From JAQUTK01 sp963677415 (lineage in GTDB: Bacteria > Bacteroidota > Bacteroidia > Bacteroidales > JAQUTK01), in the NCBI GenBank assembly GCA_963677415.2, contig CAXXFJ010000037.1, forward strand, positions 1-64,000: a stretch of 64,000 bases of DNA. Reading direction: 5' to 3'. Below are positions 17,835 through 27,156 of the stretch, piece after piece. A model generated the notes under the pieces. The model was not told where the DNA came from, did no database searches, and saw nothing but the letters and a program-made list of their open reading frames with translations. The first letter of the stretch is position 1. Each line of letters begins with the position of its first letter. The position numbers and the translations under genes were made by a program.

Positions 17835-18209
17835 ATGGCAGATTTGAAAGCATTTGCAGAGCAATTGGTTAATTTGACTGTAAAAGAAGTTAACGAACTA
17901 GCTGAAATTTTGAAGAACGAGTATGGTATTGAACCTGCTGTTGCAGCTGTTGCTGCTGCTGCTACTGGAGCTGCTGCAGCACCTGAAGTTGAAGAAAAAA
18001 CATCATTTGATGTGATTCTGAAAGCTGCTGGTCCTAACAAGCTCGCAGTAGTTAAGTTAGTAAAAGAGTTAACAGGTCTTGGCTTGAAAGAAGCTAAAGA
18101 TTTAGTAGACGGTGCACCTAACCCAGTAAAAGAAGGTTTGGCTAAAGCTGACGCTGAAGGTCTGAAAAATCAACTTGTAGAAGCGGGAGCTGAAGTTGAG
18201 CTTAAATAA
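17835..18209 (+). CDS. rplL: 50S ribosomal protein L7/L12
   Basis: 124 aa. An N-terminal dimerisation domain, an Ala-rich hinge (AVAAVAAAATGAAAAPEVEEK) and the conserved C-terminal factor-binding domain (KLAVVKLVKELTGLGLKEAK). The multicopy stalk protein recruits translation GTPases. A strong hairpin follows before rpoB. Confidence 0.98.
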   Translation: MADLKAFAEQLVNLTVKEVNELAEILKNEYGIEPAVAAVAAAATGAAAAPEVEEKTSFDVILKAAGPNKLAVVKLVKELTGLGLKEAKDLVDGAPNPVKEGLAKADAEGLKNQLVEAGAEVELK

Positions 18210-18232
18210 GAAATCCTGATTTACAGGTATTT

Positions 18233-18270
18233 GGTTAAGATTCCTCCATTGGAGGATTCTTAACCTTTTT
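18233..18270 (+). terminator. rplL-rpoB hairpin with T-run (probable attenuator)
   Basis: A 15-bp stem, GGTTAAGATTCCTCC against GGAGGATTCTTAACC with one T-T mismatch and a 3-nt loop, is followed by TTTTT. It resembles an intrinsic terminator inside the rplL-rpoB gap. In E. coli a partial terminator at the same position lowers rpoBC relative to ribosomal-protein expression. A similar role here is inference. Confidence 0.8.
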
Positions 18271-18310
18271 GTGTCTATATCAATTTTTAAGTTCTAAAAA
18301 TACGTTTACA

Positions 18311-21300
18311 ATGTCTTCAAATACAGAAAATCAACGCGTTACTTTTGCTTCAATCAAAAATCCGTTGGCTTATCCGGATTTTCTTGAAGTACAATTGAAG
18401 TCATTTCAAGACTTTCTCCAACTTGAGACCCCTTCAGAAAAAAGAAACATTGAAGGACTTTATAAGGTCTTTTCTGAGAATTTTCCAATAGCAGATACTA
18501 GAAATAACTTTGTTCTGGAGTTCCTTGACTATTACATTGATCCGCCACGCTATAGCATCATCGAATGCTTAGAGAGAGGACTTACTTATAGCGTACCTCT
18601 CAAAGCTAAATTAAAGCTTTATTGCACGGATCCCGAGCACGAGGACTTTGATACCGTTATTCAGGATGTATATCTTGGTCCTATTCCTTACATGACCGAC
18701 AAGGGCACTTTTGTAATTAATGGTGCTGAACGTGTTGTTGTTTCTCAGTTACACAGATCTCCTGGTGTTTTCTTCGGACAAAGTGTTCATGCCAATGGAA
18801 CAAAGCTTTATTCTGCCAGGATTATTCCTTTTAAAGGATCATGGATCGAATTTGCAACAGACATAAACAATGTCATGTATGCCTATATTGATCGTAAGAA
18901 GAAATTACCAGTCACCACATTATTAAGGGCAATCGGTTTTGAGAATGACAAAGACATTCTTGAAATATTCGATCTTGCCGAAGAGATCCCTGTTTCTAGA
19001 AAATCATTAAGTGGTATGGTTGGTCATAAGTTGGCCGCTCGTGTTCTTAATACATGGATGGAAGACTTTGTTGATGAAGACACTGGTGAAGTTGTCTCTA
19101 TTGAACGTAATGATGTTATTATTGATCGTGAAACGGTACTTCAAGAAGAGCATATTGAAGAAATTCTTTCTTCAGGAGTACAAACAATCCTCGTTCATAA
19201 GAATGAACAGATTGTTTCTGATTTTGCGATTATCTATAATACACTTCAAAAGGACCCTAGTAACTCTGAAAAAGAAGCAGTACTTTATATATACAGACAG
19301 TTACGTAATGCAGAGCCTGCTGATGATGCATCTGCTCGTGAAGTTATTAATAATTTATTCTTTTCGGAGAAGAGATATGATTTAGGTGAAGTTGGACGTT
19401 ATCGTATCAATAAGAAGTTGAATCTTTCAACTGATATGTCTGTAAAAGTCTTGACAAAAGAAGATATCATCGAAATTATTAAATATCTTATCCAATTAAT
19501 AAATTCTAAAGCTGAAGTCGACGATATTGACCATTTAAGTAATAGACGTATCCGTACAGTAGGAGAGCAATTATATAACCAGTTCGGAGTAGGATTGGCT
19601 CGTATGTCCAGAACGATTCGAGAGCGAATGAATGTTCGTGATAATGAGGTTTTCACTCCGATTGATCTGATTAACGCAAAGGTAATATCTTCTGTTATTA
19701 ATTCATTCTTTGGTACAAATGCATTGTCTCAGTTTATGGACCAGACAAATCCTTTAGCAGAAGTAACGCATAAACGCCGTATTTCAGCCCTTGGACCTGG
19801 AGGTTTGTCTCGTGATCGTGCTGGTTTTGAAGTTCGTGACGTTCACTACACTCACTACGGACGTCTTTGTCCTATTGAGACGCCTGAAGGACCAAATATC
19901 GGGTTGATTTCTTCTCTTTGTGTGTTTGCAAAGATTAATGAACTTGGCTTTATTTCCACACCTTATCGTAAGGTTGAGACTGGTATAGTAAATCTCAAGA
20001 ATGACGAGATTACTTATCTTACAGCTGAAGAAGAAGAAGGCTTGATTATTGCTCAGGGTAATGCTCCTTTAAATGAAAAAGGAGGATATATTCGTTCAAA
20101 AGTGAAGTCAAGACAAGATAGTGACTTTCCTGTTGTTCTTCCGTCACAAGTTCATTTGATGGATGTTTCTCCACAACAGATAGCTTCTATTGCTGCAGCT
20201 TTGATTCCATTCCTTGAACATGATGATGCTAACCGCGCTTTGATGGGATCCAACATGATGCGCCAAGCTGTTCCTTTGTTAAGAACAGAAGCTCCTATTG
20301 TCGGTACTGGTATTGAAGGTCGTATCGTGCAGGACTCTCGTACTCAGATTATGGCCGAACGGTCTGGTTTGATTGAATATGTGGATGCTTCAAAAATACT
20401 TATACGTTATGATCGAACGGACGAAGAAGAGTTTGTGAATTTTGATTCTTCTGTTAAGGAATATACAATCCCTAAGTTTGTCAGGACAAACCAATCTACT
20501 ACAATTGATCTTCGTCCCTTATGTAAAAAAGGAGATCGTGTAGTTGCAGGTCAGATTCTTACAGAGGGTTATTCAACTCAAGGAGGTGAATTATCCATCG
20601 GCAAGAACCTTAAAGTAGCTTTTATGCCTTGGAAGGGATATAACTTTGAGGATGCTATTGTTATTAATGAGAAAGTGGTACGTGAAGATATCTTCACTTC
20701 CATTCATGTGGATGAATACGTTCTTGAAGTTCGGGAAACGAAACGTGGCATGGAAGAGCTTACCTCTGATATTCCAAATGTCAGTGAAGAAGCAACCAAA
20801 GACTTAGACTCAGACGGAATTGTTCGTATTGGTGCTTACATAGAACCGGGTGACATTTTGATTGGCAAAATAACACCTAAAGGTGAATCTGATCCTTCTC
20901 CGGAAGAAAAACTTTTGCGGGCCATCTTTGGTGACAAAGCGGGTGACGTGAAAGATGCATCTTTGAAAGCATCTCCTTCTTTGCATGGAGTAGTAATTGA
21001 TAGAAAATTATTTTCTAAAGCACAAAAGAACAAGAAGGGGCGTATGTCCGATAAGGCCAGACTTCCTTTGATTGATGACAAGTTTGAGAAAATTACCGGT
21101 GAACTGAAAAGGACTTTAGTGGATAAGTTGATGATACTTACTGAAGGAAAGAATTCAGCGGGTGTTAAAGATTATTTGGGCTCGGATGTTATTCCTAAGG
21201 GATCTCGATTTACTTTACCGGTTTTACAGAATCTAGATTATATGTCTGTATATACCAGCAAGTGGACTACAGATTCGTCAAAGAATGATCTGATTCGTGA

Positions 21301-22123
21301 TGTAGTGTTGAATTATATCCGTAAATATAAAGAACTGGATGCTGAAATGCGCCGCGAGAAATTAAATATTACAATTGGAGATGAGTTGCCTTCTGGTATA
21401 ATGCAAATGGCTAAAGTTTATGTCGCCAAAAAAAGAAAGATTCGTGTAGGTGATAAGATGGCTGGTAGACATGGTAATAAAGGAATTGTTTCTCGTATTG
21501 TACGTGCTGAAGACATGCCTTTCCTTGAAGATGGCACACCTGTTGATATTTGTTTGAATCCTTTGGGAGTTCCTTCCCGTATGAACCTTGGACAGATTTT
21601 TGAGACAGTTCTTGGTTGGGCAGGAAAGGAACTTGGTGTCAAATTTGCAACACCTATATTTGATGGAGCATCTCTCGATGATTTAACCGTATGGACTGAT
21701 AAGGCTGGTGTTCCGCAATATGGAAAAACGTATTTGTATGATGGGGGTACTGGTGATCGTTTTGATCAACCTGCGACAGTAGGAGTCATTTATATGTTGA
21801 AGCTAGGTCATATGGTTGATGATAAGATGCATGCACGTTCTATTGGACCATATTCATTAATAACTCAGCAACCACTGGGTGGTAAAGCTCAGTTTGGTGG
21901 TCAGAGATTTGGTGAAATGGAGGTTTGGGCTTTGGAAGCCTTTGGAGCAGCTCATATCTTGCAAGAAATACTGACCGTTAAGTCTGATGATGTTGCAGGT
22001 CGTTCGAAGGCATATGACTCAATTGTCAAGGGTGATCCTATGCCTCAGGCAGGTATCCCTGAATCTCTGAATGTATTGTTGCATGAATTGCGAGGTCTCG
22101 GTTTAAGTATTAACTTAGAGTAG
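18311..22123 (+). CDS. rpoB: DNA-directed RNA polymerase subunit beta
   Basis: 1270 aa. The sequence contains the rifampicin-region motif (GTNALSQFMDQTNPLAEVTHKRR), the conserved GRLCPIETPEGPNIGLI, KMAGRHGNKG and the C-terminal GGKAQFGGQRFGEMEVWALEA blocks. The ATG at 18311 (MSSNTENQRV) is chosen because the longer frame begins with a TTG at 18269 inside the attenuator T-run. Lies 66 bp upstream of rpoC. Confidence 0.98.
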   Translation: MSSNTENQRVTFASIKNPLAYPDFLEVQLKSFQDFLQLETPSEKRNIEGLYKVFSENFPIADTRNNFVLEFLDYYIDPPRYSIIECLERGLTYSVPLKAKLKLYCTDPEHEDFDTVIQDVYLGPIPYMTDKGTFVINGAERVVVSQLHRSPGVFFGQSVHANGTKLYSARIIPFKGSWIEFATDINNVMYAYIDRKKKLPVTTLLRAIGFENDKDILEIFDLAEEIPVSRKSLSGMVGHKLAARVLNTWMEDFVDEDTGEVVSIERNDVIIDRETVLQEEHIEEILSSGVQTILVHKNEQIVSDFAIIYNTLQKDPSNSEKEAVLYIYRQLRNAEPADDASAREVINNLFFSEKRYDLGEVGRYRINKKLNLSTDMSVKVLTKEDIIEIIKYLIQLINSKAEVDDIDHLSNRRIRTVGEQLYNQFGVGLARMSRTIRERMNVRDNEVFTPIDLINAKVISSVINSFFGTNALSQFMDQTNPLAEVTHKRRISALGPGGLSRDRAGFEVRDVHYTHYGRLCPIETPEGPNIGLISSLCVFAKINELGFISTPYRKVETGIVNLKNDEITYLTAEEEEGLIIAQGNAPLNEKGGYIRSKVKSRQDSDFPVVLPSQVHLMDVSPQQIASIAAALIPFLEHDDANRALMGSNMMRQAVPLLRTEAPIVGTGIEGRIVQDSRTQIMAERSGLIEYVDASKILIRYDRTDEEEFVNFDSSVKEYTIPKFVRTNQSTTIDLRPLCKKGDRVVAGQILTEGYSTQGGELSIGKNLKVAFMPWKGYNFEDAIVINEKVVREDIFTSIHVDEYVLEVRETKRGMEELTSDIPNVSEEATKDLDSDGIVRIGAYIEPGDILIGKITPKGESDPSPEEKLLRAIFGDKAGDVKDASLKASPSLHGVVIDRKLFSKAQKNKKGRMSDKARLPLIDDKFEKITGELKRTLVDKLMILTEGKNSAGVKDYLGSDVIPKGSRFTLPVLQNLDYMSVYTSKWTTDSSKNDLIRDVVLNYIRKYKELDAEMRREKLNITIGDELPSGIMQMAKVYVAKKRKIRVGDKMAGRHGNKGIVSRIVRAEDMPFLEDGTPVDICLNPLGVPSRMNLGQIFETVLGWAGKELGVKFATPIFDGASLDDLTVWTDKAGVPQYGKTYLYDGGTGDRFDQPATVGVIYMLKLGHMVDDKMHARSIGPYSLITQQPLGGKAQFGGQRFGEMEVWALEAFGAAHILQEILTVKSDDVAGRSKAYDSIVKGDPMPQAGIPESLNVLLHELRGLGLSINLE

Positions 22124-22133
22124 TTTTTTAATT

Positions 22134-22159
22134 GATTGAAAGGGGGTTCCCTTTCAATC
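22134..22159 (+). other. hairpin between rpoB and rpoC
   Basis: GATTGAAAGGG pairs perfectly with CCCTTTCAATC around a 4-nt loop. No T-run follows. It could be an RNase processing site or stabilise the rpoB 3' end; it is not a terminator by itself. Confidence 0.55.
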
Positions 22160-22189
22160 TTGCCCCATAACTCTTTATAAATTAACAAT

Positions 22190-25100
22190 ATGGCTTTTAG
22201 AAAAGAAAACAAGATAAAGAGTAGCTTTTCAAAGATTTCCATTGGTTTGGCTTCTCCTGAAGAGATACTGGAAAACTCAAGTGGCGAGGTTCTTAAACCT
22301 GAAACCATTAATTATCGTACTTACAAGCCAGAACGTGATGGTTTGTTTTGTGAACGAATTTTTGGACCGGTAAAGGATTATGAATGTCATTGTGGAAAAT
22401 ATAAAAGAATTCGTTACAAAGGAATAGTTTGCGATCGATGCGGAGTTGAAGTAACAGAAAAGAAGGTTCGGCGCGAGCGTACCGGACATATTCAATTAGT
22501 TGTATCTGTTGCTCATATTTGGTATTTCCGCTCATTACCTAATAAAATTGGATATTTGTTGGGTCTTCCTTCAAAGAAGCTGGATTCAATTATCTACTAT
22601 GAGAAGTATGTTGTTGTTCAGTCAGGCGTTCTTTCTGATTCTGCCAATGTGAATGACTTGCTTTCTGAAGAAGAATATATGGAAATCATAGAATCACTTC
22701 CGAAGGGCAATCAAATGTTGGATGACGCTGATCCTAATAAGTTTATAGCAAAGATGGGCGCAGAGGCTATCTATGACTTGCTGTCACGTCTGAATCTAGA
22801 AGAGCTATCCTATGAATTGCGTGATCGTGCCAATAATGAAACTGCACAGCAAAGGAAGAACGAAGCTTTAAAGCGTTTACAGGTAGTTGAATCATTCGTT
22901 GCATCCAAGGACCGGAACAAACCAGAATGGATGATACTGAAGATTATTCCTGTAATTCCTCCTGAACTCCGTCCTTTAGTTCCTTTGGATGGTGGACGTT
23001 TTGCTACGTCTGACTTAAATGATTTATATCGTCGTGTTATTATTCGTAATAACCGTCTTAAGAGACTTATAGAGATTAAAGCACCTGAAGTGATTCTACG
23101 TAATGAGAAGCGCATGTTGCAGGAAGCTGTTGACTCTTTGTTGGATAACTCTCGCAAGTCAAGTGCTGTTAAGACTGAATCGAACCGTCCTTTGAAATCT
23201 CTTTCAGACAGTCTGAAAGGAAAACAAGGTCGTTTTCGTCAGAATTTATTAGGTAAACGTGTGGACTATTCTGCTCGTTCGGTTATTGTTGTAGGACCGG
23301 AACTTCGGATGCATGAGTGCGGATTACCGAAAGACATGGCTGCAGAACTTTACAAACCGTTTGTTATCCGAAAGCTTATAGAACGAGGTATAGTTAAAAC
23401 AGTAAAATCTGCAAAGAAAATCGTGGATCGCAAAGAACCCGTGGTTTGGGATATTCTGGAATATGTAATGAAAGGACATCCGGTTTTACTTAACCGTGCT
23501 CCGACATTGCACCGTCTGGGTATTCAAGCTTTCCAGCCAAAAATGATAGAAGGAAAAGCTATACAGCTTCATCCATTAGCTTGTACAGCGTTCAATGCTG
23601 ACTTTGATGGTGACCAGATGGCCGTTCACTTACCTCTTGGTAATGAAGCGGTGCTGGAAGCTCAATTATTGATGTTAGCTTCTCATAATATTTTGAATCC
23701 TGCCAATGGAGCTCCAATTACCGTACCTTCCCAGGATATGGTGCTTGGTTTATATTATATTACCAAACTTCGTAAGGGAACCAAAGGCGAAGGATTAACA
23801 TTCTATGGTCCGGAAGAAGCCTTTATAGCTTACAACGAAGGTAAGGTGGATATTCACGCTCCCATTTCGGTTTATGTAAAGGATCTCAACGATAATGGCG
23901 ATATTGTTGATGTACTACGTCATAATACTTCTGTTGGTCGTGTAATGGTCAATGAGATCGTGCCGGCTGAGGTAGGTTATATTGATGAAATATTGACAAA
24001 AAAGTCGCTTCGTGATATTATTGGACGAGTTATTCGTCGGTGCGGAGTAGCAAGAACTGCAGACTTTCTGGATGATATAAAGAACCTTGGTTATAAGATG
24101 GCGTTTTTGGGGGGACTATCATTCAACTTGTTTGATGTGATAATCCCGAAAGAAAAAGAAGGTCTTGTAAAAGATGGAAACGACGAAGTTGATAAGATCT
24201 TGTCTGACTACAATATGGGATTCATTACTTTTAATGAACGGTATAATCAGATTATTGATACTTGGACACATGTGAATTCACGTCTTTCTAAGATCCTTAT
24301 GGAAACTATATCATCTGACAATCAGGGATTTAATTCTGTATATATGATGCTTGACTCAGGTGCCCGTGGATCTAAAGAACAGATTTCGCAGTTGTCTGGT
24401 ATGCGTGGTTTGATGTCAAAACCGCAAAAAGCGGGTTCAGAAGGAGCTCAGATCATTGAAAATCCCATTTTGGCGAACTTTAAAGAAGGTCTTTCTGTAC
24501 AGGAATACTTTATCTCAACCCATGGTGCCCGTAAGGGTCTTGCAGATACTGCTTTGAAGACTGCTGATGCTGGTTACCTGACGCGCCGTCTCGTAGATGT
24601 ATCTCACGATGTAATTATTACAGAAGAAGATTGCGGCACACTCCGTGGTTTGATATGCACTGAGTTGAAGAATAACAAAGAAGTAGTTTCTTCTCTGTAT
24701 GATCGTATCCTTGGTCGTGTTTCAGTTCACGATATTTATCACCCGCTGACCAACGAACTACTTGTTGAATCAGGTGAAGAAATTACAGAAGAAGTTGCAC
24801 GCAAAATACAAGTATCGCCAATAGAACGTGTTGAAATTCGTTCGGTGTTGACTTGTGAATCGAAGAAGGGTGTATGTGCTAAATGCTATGGACGTAACCT
24901 TGCTACCAGTCGTATGGTTGAAAAAGGTGAAGCTGTTGGTGTTATTGCTGCACAGTCTATTGGCGAACCGGGTACACAGTTAACATTGCGTACATTCCAC
25001 GTCGGAGGTGTTGCTTCCAATGTTGCTGCGGAAAACAGTATTGTTTCCCGTTACAACGGTTATGCTGAAATCGATGAATTAAAAACAGTTGATTCAGTAG

Positions 25101-26527
25101 ACGAATCAGGAAAGATAGTTAAGATTGTTGTAAGTCGTTTGGCTGAATTAAGAATTGTTGATCCGAACACAAAAATCGTATTAACAACCAATAATGTTCC
25201 TTACGGTTCTAAGTTGTATCTAAGCAGTGGTGATTCCGTTCAGAAAAATCAGACTATTTGCGAATGGGATCCATTTAATGCTGTAATTATTTCTGAAGCT
25301 ACCGGAAAGATTGCGTTGGAGGGTTTAATTGAAAATACAACGTATAAAGTTGAATATGATGAAAAGACAGGTTTGCGAGAGAAGATAATTATAGAATCAA
25401 AAGACAGGTCTATTCTTCCTGTTGCTCATATTCTTGATGCTACCGGAGAGATTATTCGTTCATACAACCTCCCGGTAGGTGCCCACCTTATCAAAGATGA
25501 CGGTGACGCCATTGGAATTGGACAAACGATTATTAAGACTCCCCGTGCCGTTGGTAAAGCGGGAGATATTACAGGAGGTCTTCCTCGTGTGACAGAACTG
25601 TTTGAAGCGAGAAATCCTTCCAATCCGGCTATTGTATCAGAAATTGATGGTGAGATCACTTTTGGTAAAATCAAAAGAGGTAACCGTGAAATTGCCGTTA
25701 CTTCAAAGACAGGAGAAGAAAAGAAATATCTTGTTCCATTATCAAAGCAATTGTTGATACAGGAAAACGATTATGTGCGTGCAGGAACTGCTCTTTCTGA
25801 TGGTGCGGTTACTCCGGCTGATATTCTCGCGATTAAAGGGCCTACAAGTGTGCAGGAACACATTGTGAATGAAGTTCAGGATGTTTACCGGATGCAAGGT
25901 GTAAAGATTAATGATAAACACTTTGAGGTTATTGTCCGTCAAATGTTGCGCAAGGTAGAAATCGTTGATCCGGGTGATACACGTTTTCTGGAACAACAGG
26001 TTGTGGACAAAAATGACTTCAGAGAAGAGAATGATCGTATCTGGGGCAAGAAAGTTATTGTTGATCCGGGAAGTTCTACAATTCTCAAGAAAGGGCAGAT
26101 TGTTACTGCGCGTAAATTGAGAGACGAGAATAGCGGCTTGATTCGAAAAGATTTAAAACCTATTGAATCTCGTGATGCCATCGCAGCCACTTCCAGACAG
26201 ATTCTTCAGGGTATTACCCGCTCTGCTTTGCAAACAAGAAGCTTCTTCTCAGCTGCTTCTTTTCAGGAAACAACAAAAGTTCTGAATGAAGCTGCAATCA
26301 GTGGTAAAGTTGATTTGCTTGAGGGAATGAAAGAAAATGTTATTTGCGGTCACTTAATTCCTGCTGGAACGGGCTTGAGAGAGTATGAAAAGATAATTGT
26401 TGGATCGAAAGAAGATTTTGATCGATTAACAGCTAATCGCAGGAATGTTGTTGAGATTAGTGAAGAAGAGACAGAACTTGAAAGTAAATCTGAGGTGAAA
26501 GTTGAATCTGAAACTCTAGCAGAGTAA
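22190..26527 (+). CDS. rpoC: DNA-directed RNA polymerase subunit beta'
   Basis: 1445 aa. N-terminal zinc ribbon (CHCGKYKRIRYKGIVCDRCG), the active-site magnesium loop NADFDGDQM, the bridge-helix/trigger-loop region, and the second zinc site (CESKKGVCAKCYG). The last ~25 residues are an acidic Glu/Ser-rich tail (about 1420-1445). Last gene of the operon, followed by a strong terminator. Confidence 0.98.
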   Translation: MAFRKENKIKSSFSKISIGLASPEEILENSSGEVLKPETINYRTYKPERDGLFCERIFGPVKDYECHCGKYKRIRYKGIVCDRCGVEVTEKKVRRERTGHIQLVVSVAHIWYFRSLPNKIGYLLGLPSKKLDSIIYYEKYVVVQSGVLSDSANVNDLLSEEEYMEIIESLPKGNQMLDDADPNKFIAKMGAEAIYDLLSRLNLEELSYELRDRANNETAQQRKNEALKRLQVVESFVASKDRNKPEWMILKIIPVIPPELRPLVPLDGGRFATSDLNDLYRRVIIRNNRLKRLIEIKAPEVILRNEKRMLQEAVDSLLDNSRKSSAVKTESNRPLKSLSDSLKGKQGRFRQNLLGKRVDYSARSVIVVGPELRMHECGLPKDMAAELYKPFVIRKLIERGIVKTVKSAKKIVDRKEPVVWDILEYVMKGHPVLLNRAPTLHRLGIQAFQPKMIEGKAIQLHPLACTAFNADFDGDQMAVHLPLGNEAVLEAQLLMLASHNILNPANGAPITVPSQDMVLGLYYITKLRKGTKGEGLTFYGPEEAFIAYNEGKVDIHAPISVYVKDLNDNGDIVDVLRHNTSVGRVMVNEIVPAEVGYIDEILTKKSLRDIIGRVIRRCGVARTADFLDDIKNLGYKMAFLGGLSFNLFDVIIPKEKEGLVKDGNDEVDKILSDYNMGFITFNERYNQIIDTWTHVNSRLSKILMETISSDNQGFNSVYMMLDSGARGSKEQISQLSGMRGLMSKPQKAGSEGAQIIENPILANFKEGLSVQEYFISTHGARKGLADTALKTADAGYLTRRLVDVSHDVIITEEDCGTLRGLICTELKNNKEVVSSLYDRILGRVSVHDIYHPLTNELLVESGEEITEEVARKIQVSPIERVEIRSVLTCESKKGVCAKCYGRNLATSRMVEKGEAVGVIAAQSIGEPGTQLTLRTFHVGGVASNVAAENSIVSRYNGYAEIDELKTVDSVDESGKIVKIVVSRLAELRIVDPNTKIVLTTNNVPYGSKLYLSSGDSVQKNQTICEWDPFNAVIISEATGKIALEGLIENTTYKVEYDEKTGLREKIIIESKDRSILPVAHILDATGEIIRSYNLPVGAHLIKDDGDAIGIGQTIIKTPRAVGKAGDITGGLPRVTELFEARNPSNPAIVSEIDGEITFGKIKRGNREIAVTSKTGEEKKYLVPLSKQLLIQENDYVRAGTALSDGAVTPADILAIKGPTSVQEHIVNEVQDVYRMQGVKINDKHFEVIVRQMLRKVEIVDPGDTRFLEQQVVDKNDFREENDRIWGKKVIVDPGSSTILKKGQIVTARKLRDENSGLIRKDLKPIESRDAIAATSRQILQGITRSALQTRSFFSAASFQETTKVLNEAAISGKVDLLEGMKENVICGHLIPAGTGLREYEKIIVGSKEDFDRLTANRRNVVEISEEETELESKSEVKVESETLAE

Positions 26528-26551
26528 GTAAGAGCATTTCAATTATATGTG

Positions 26552-26589
26552 AAGGAGTCCGGTATTGAAAATACACCGGACTCCTTTTT
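26552..26589 (+). terminator. rpoC terminator
   Basis: AAGGAGTCCGGT pairs with ACCGGACTCCTT around an ~11-nt loop and is followed by a T-run ending TTTTTG. It closes the ribosomal-protein/rpoBC operon 25 bp after rpoC. Confidence 0.9.
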
Positions 26590-26624
26590 GTGTAGAAGAA
26601 TCAGCGTGTAGCGGATGAATAAAG

Positions 26625-26713
26625 CGGAAAGTTAGGGATTCGAACCCCAGGAACCACAAAAGTAGTTCAACAGATTTCGAGTCTGCCCCGATCGACCACT
26701 CCGGCAACTTTCC
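26625..26713 (-). tRNA. tRNA-Ser (anticodon CGA)
   Basis: 89-nt class II tRNA on the minus strand. Acceptor GGAAAGT/ACTTTCC, discriminator G; anticodon stem CAGA/TCTG with loop CTCGAAA reading CGA; long variable arm (GAACTACTTTTGTGGTTC region); T-loop TTCGAAT. CCA is not encoded. It is convergent with rpoC. Confidence 0.95.
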
Positions 26714-26724
26714 TTCCTTCTATG

Positions 26725-26732
26725 CAAAGATA
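26725..26732 (-). promoter_or_regulatory. -7 element for tRNA-Ser
   Basis: The minus strand reads TATCTTTG (TAnnTTTG) 11 bp ahead of the tRNA 5' end. The best -33 candidate is weak (CTG, 18-bp spacing). Confidence 0.5.
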
Positions 26733-27156
26733 ATTTGTTTTTATTATTTACAGTGTCAATAAGAAATTAATTGTTAGTCTGTGTGGGTGAAGATGATGCA
26801 AAAGGAGTGGTCAGGAGTTTCTTGATATATTTTAATCTTGAGAATGTTACCCCAAAAACATCTTTCAATATCAAACCATTTTAATACAGTTTTGTAGAAA
26901 TGAATCAACTGTCAAATCGGGAAATGTTAAAACTGCAGGTTTGTGAATATTTACTTCAAATAAATAGTTGATTTGAATTAAATGTTTTTACATTTGCAAG
27001 ATTATAAACCTTATTTTCACCTTAGAATCGTGCCATTTGTAGAACAGTATGAATTTTATTGGCTCTAATATACTAGAAAACAAATGTTTAACATTATTTC
27101 AATGTGAAAATATTTAGGAAGAAACAACTTAATTACTAACCATAAAAAAAAGACCT
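26733..27156. other. gene-free leader region of the FAS1-SusCD operon
   Basis: About 420 bp without a credible gene. Holds the promoter candidate at 26968-26996, leaving an untranslated leader of roughly 150 nt, and a small palindrome AATGTTTAACATT (27083-27095) that could be an operator. No sigma/anti-sigma, HTCS or SusR-type gene is present next to it. Confidence 0.5.
26968..26996 (+). promoter_or_regulatory. candidate promoter of the FAS1-SusCD operon
   Basis: TACATTTG at 26989-26996 fits TAnnTTTG; TTG at 26968-26970 lies 18 bp upstream as an imperfect -33. It is the only full -7 match I found ahead of the nine-gene operon on this strand. Confidence 0.5.

Noticed and set aside
26625..27156. 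tRNA-Ser as an integration site for the FAS1-SusCD operon as a genomic island
   Set aside because: The operon lies on the 5' side of the tRNA, no integrase is present, and I saw no repeated tRNA 3' end at the far boundary near 46 kb.
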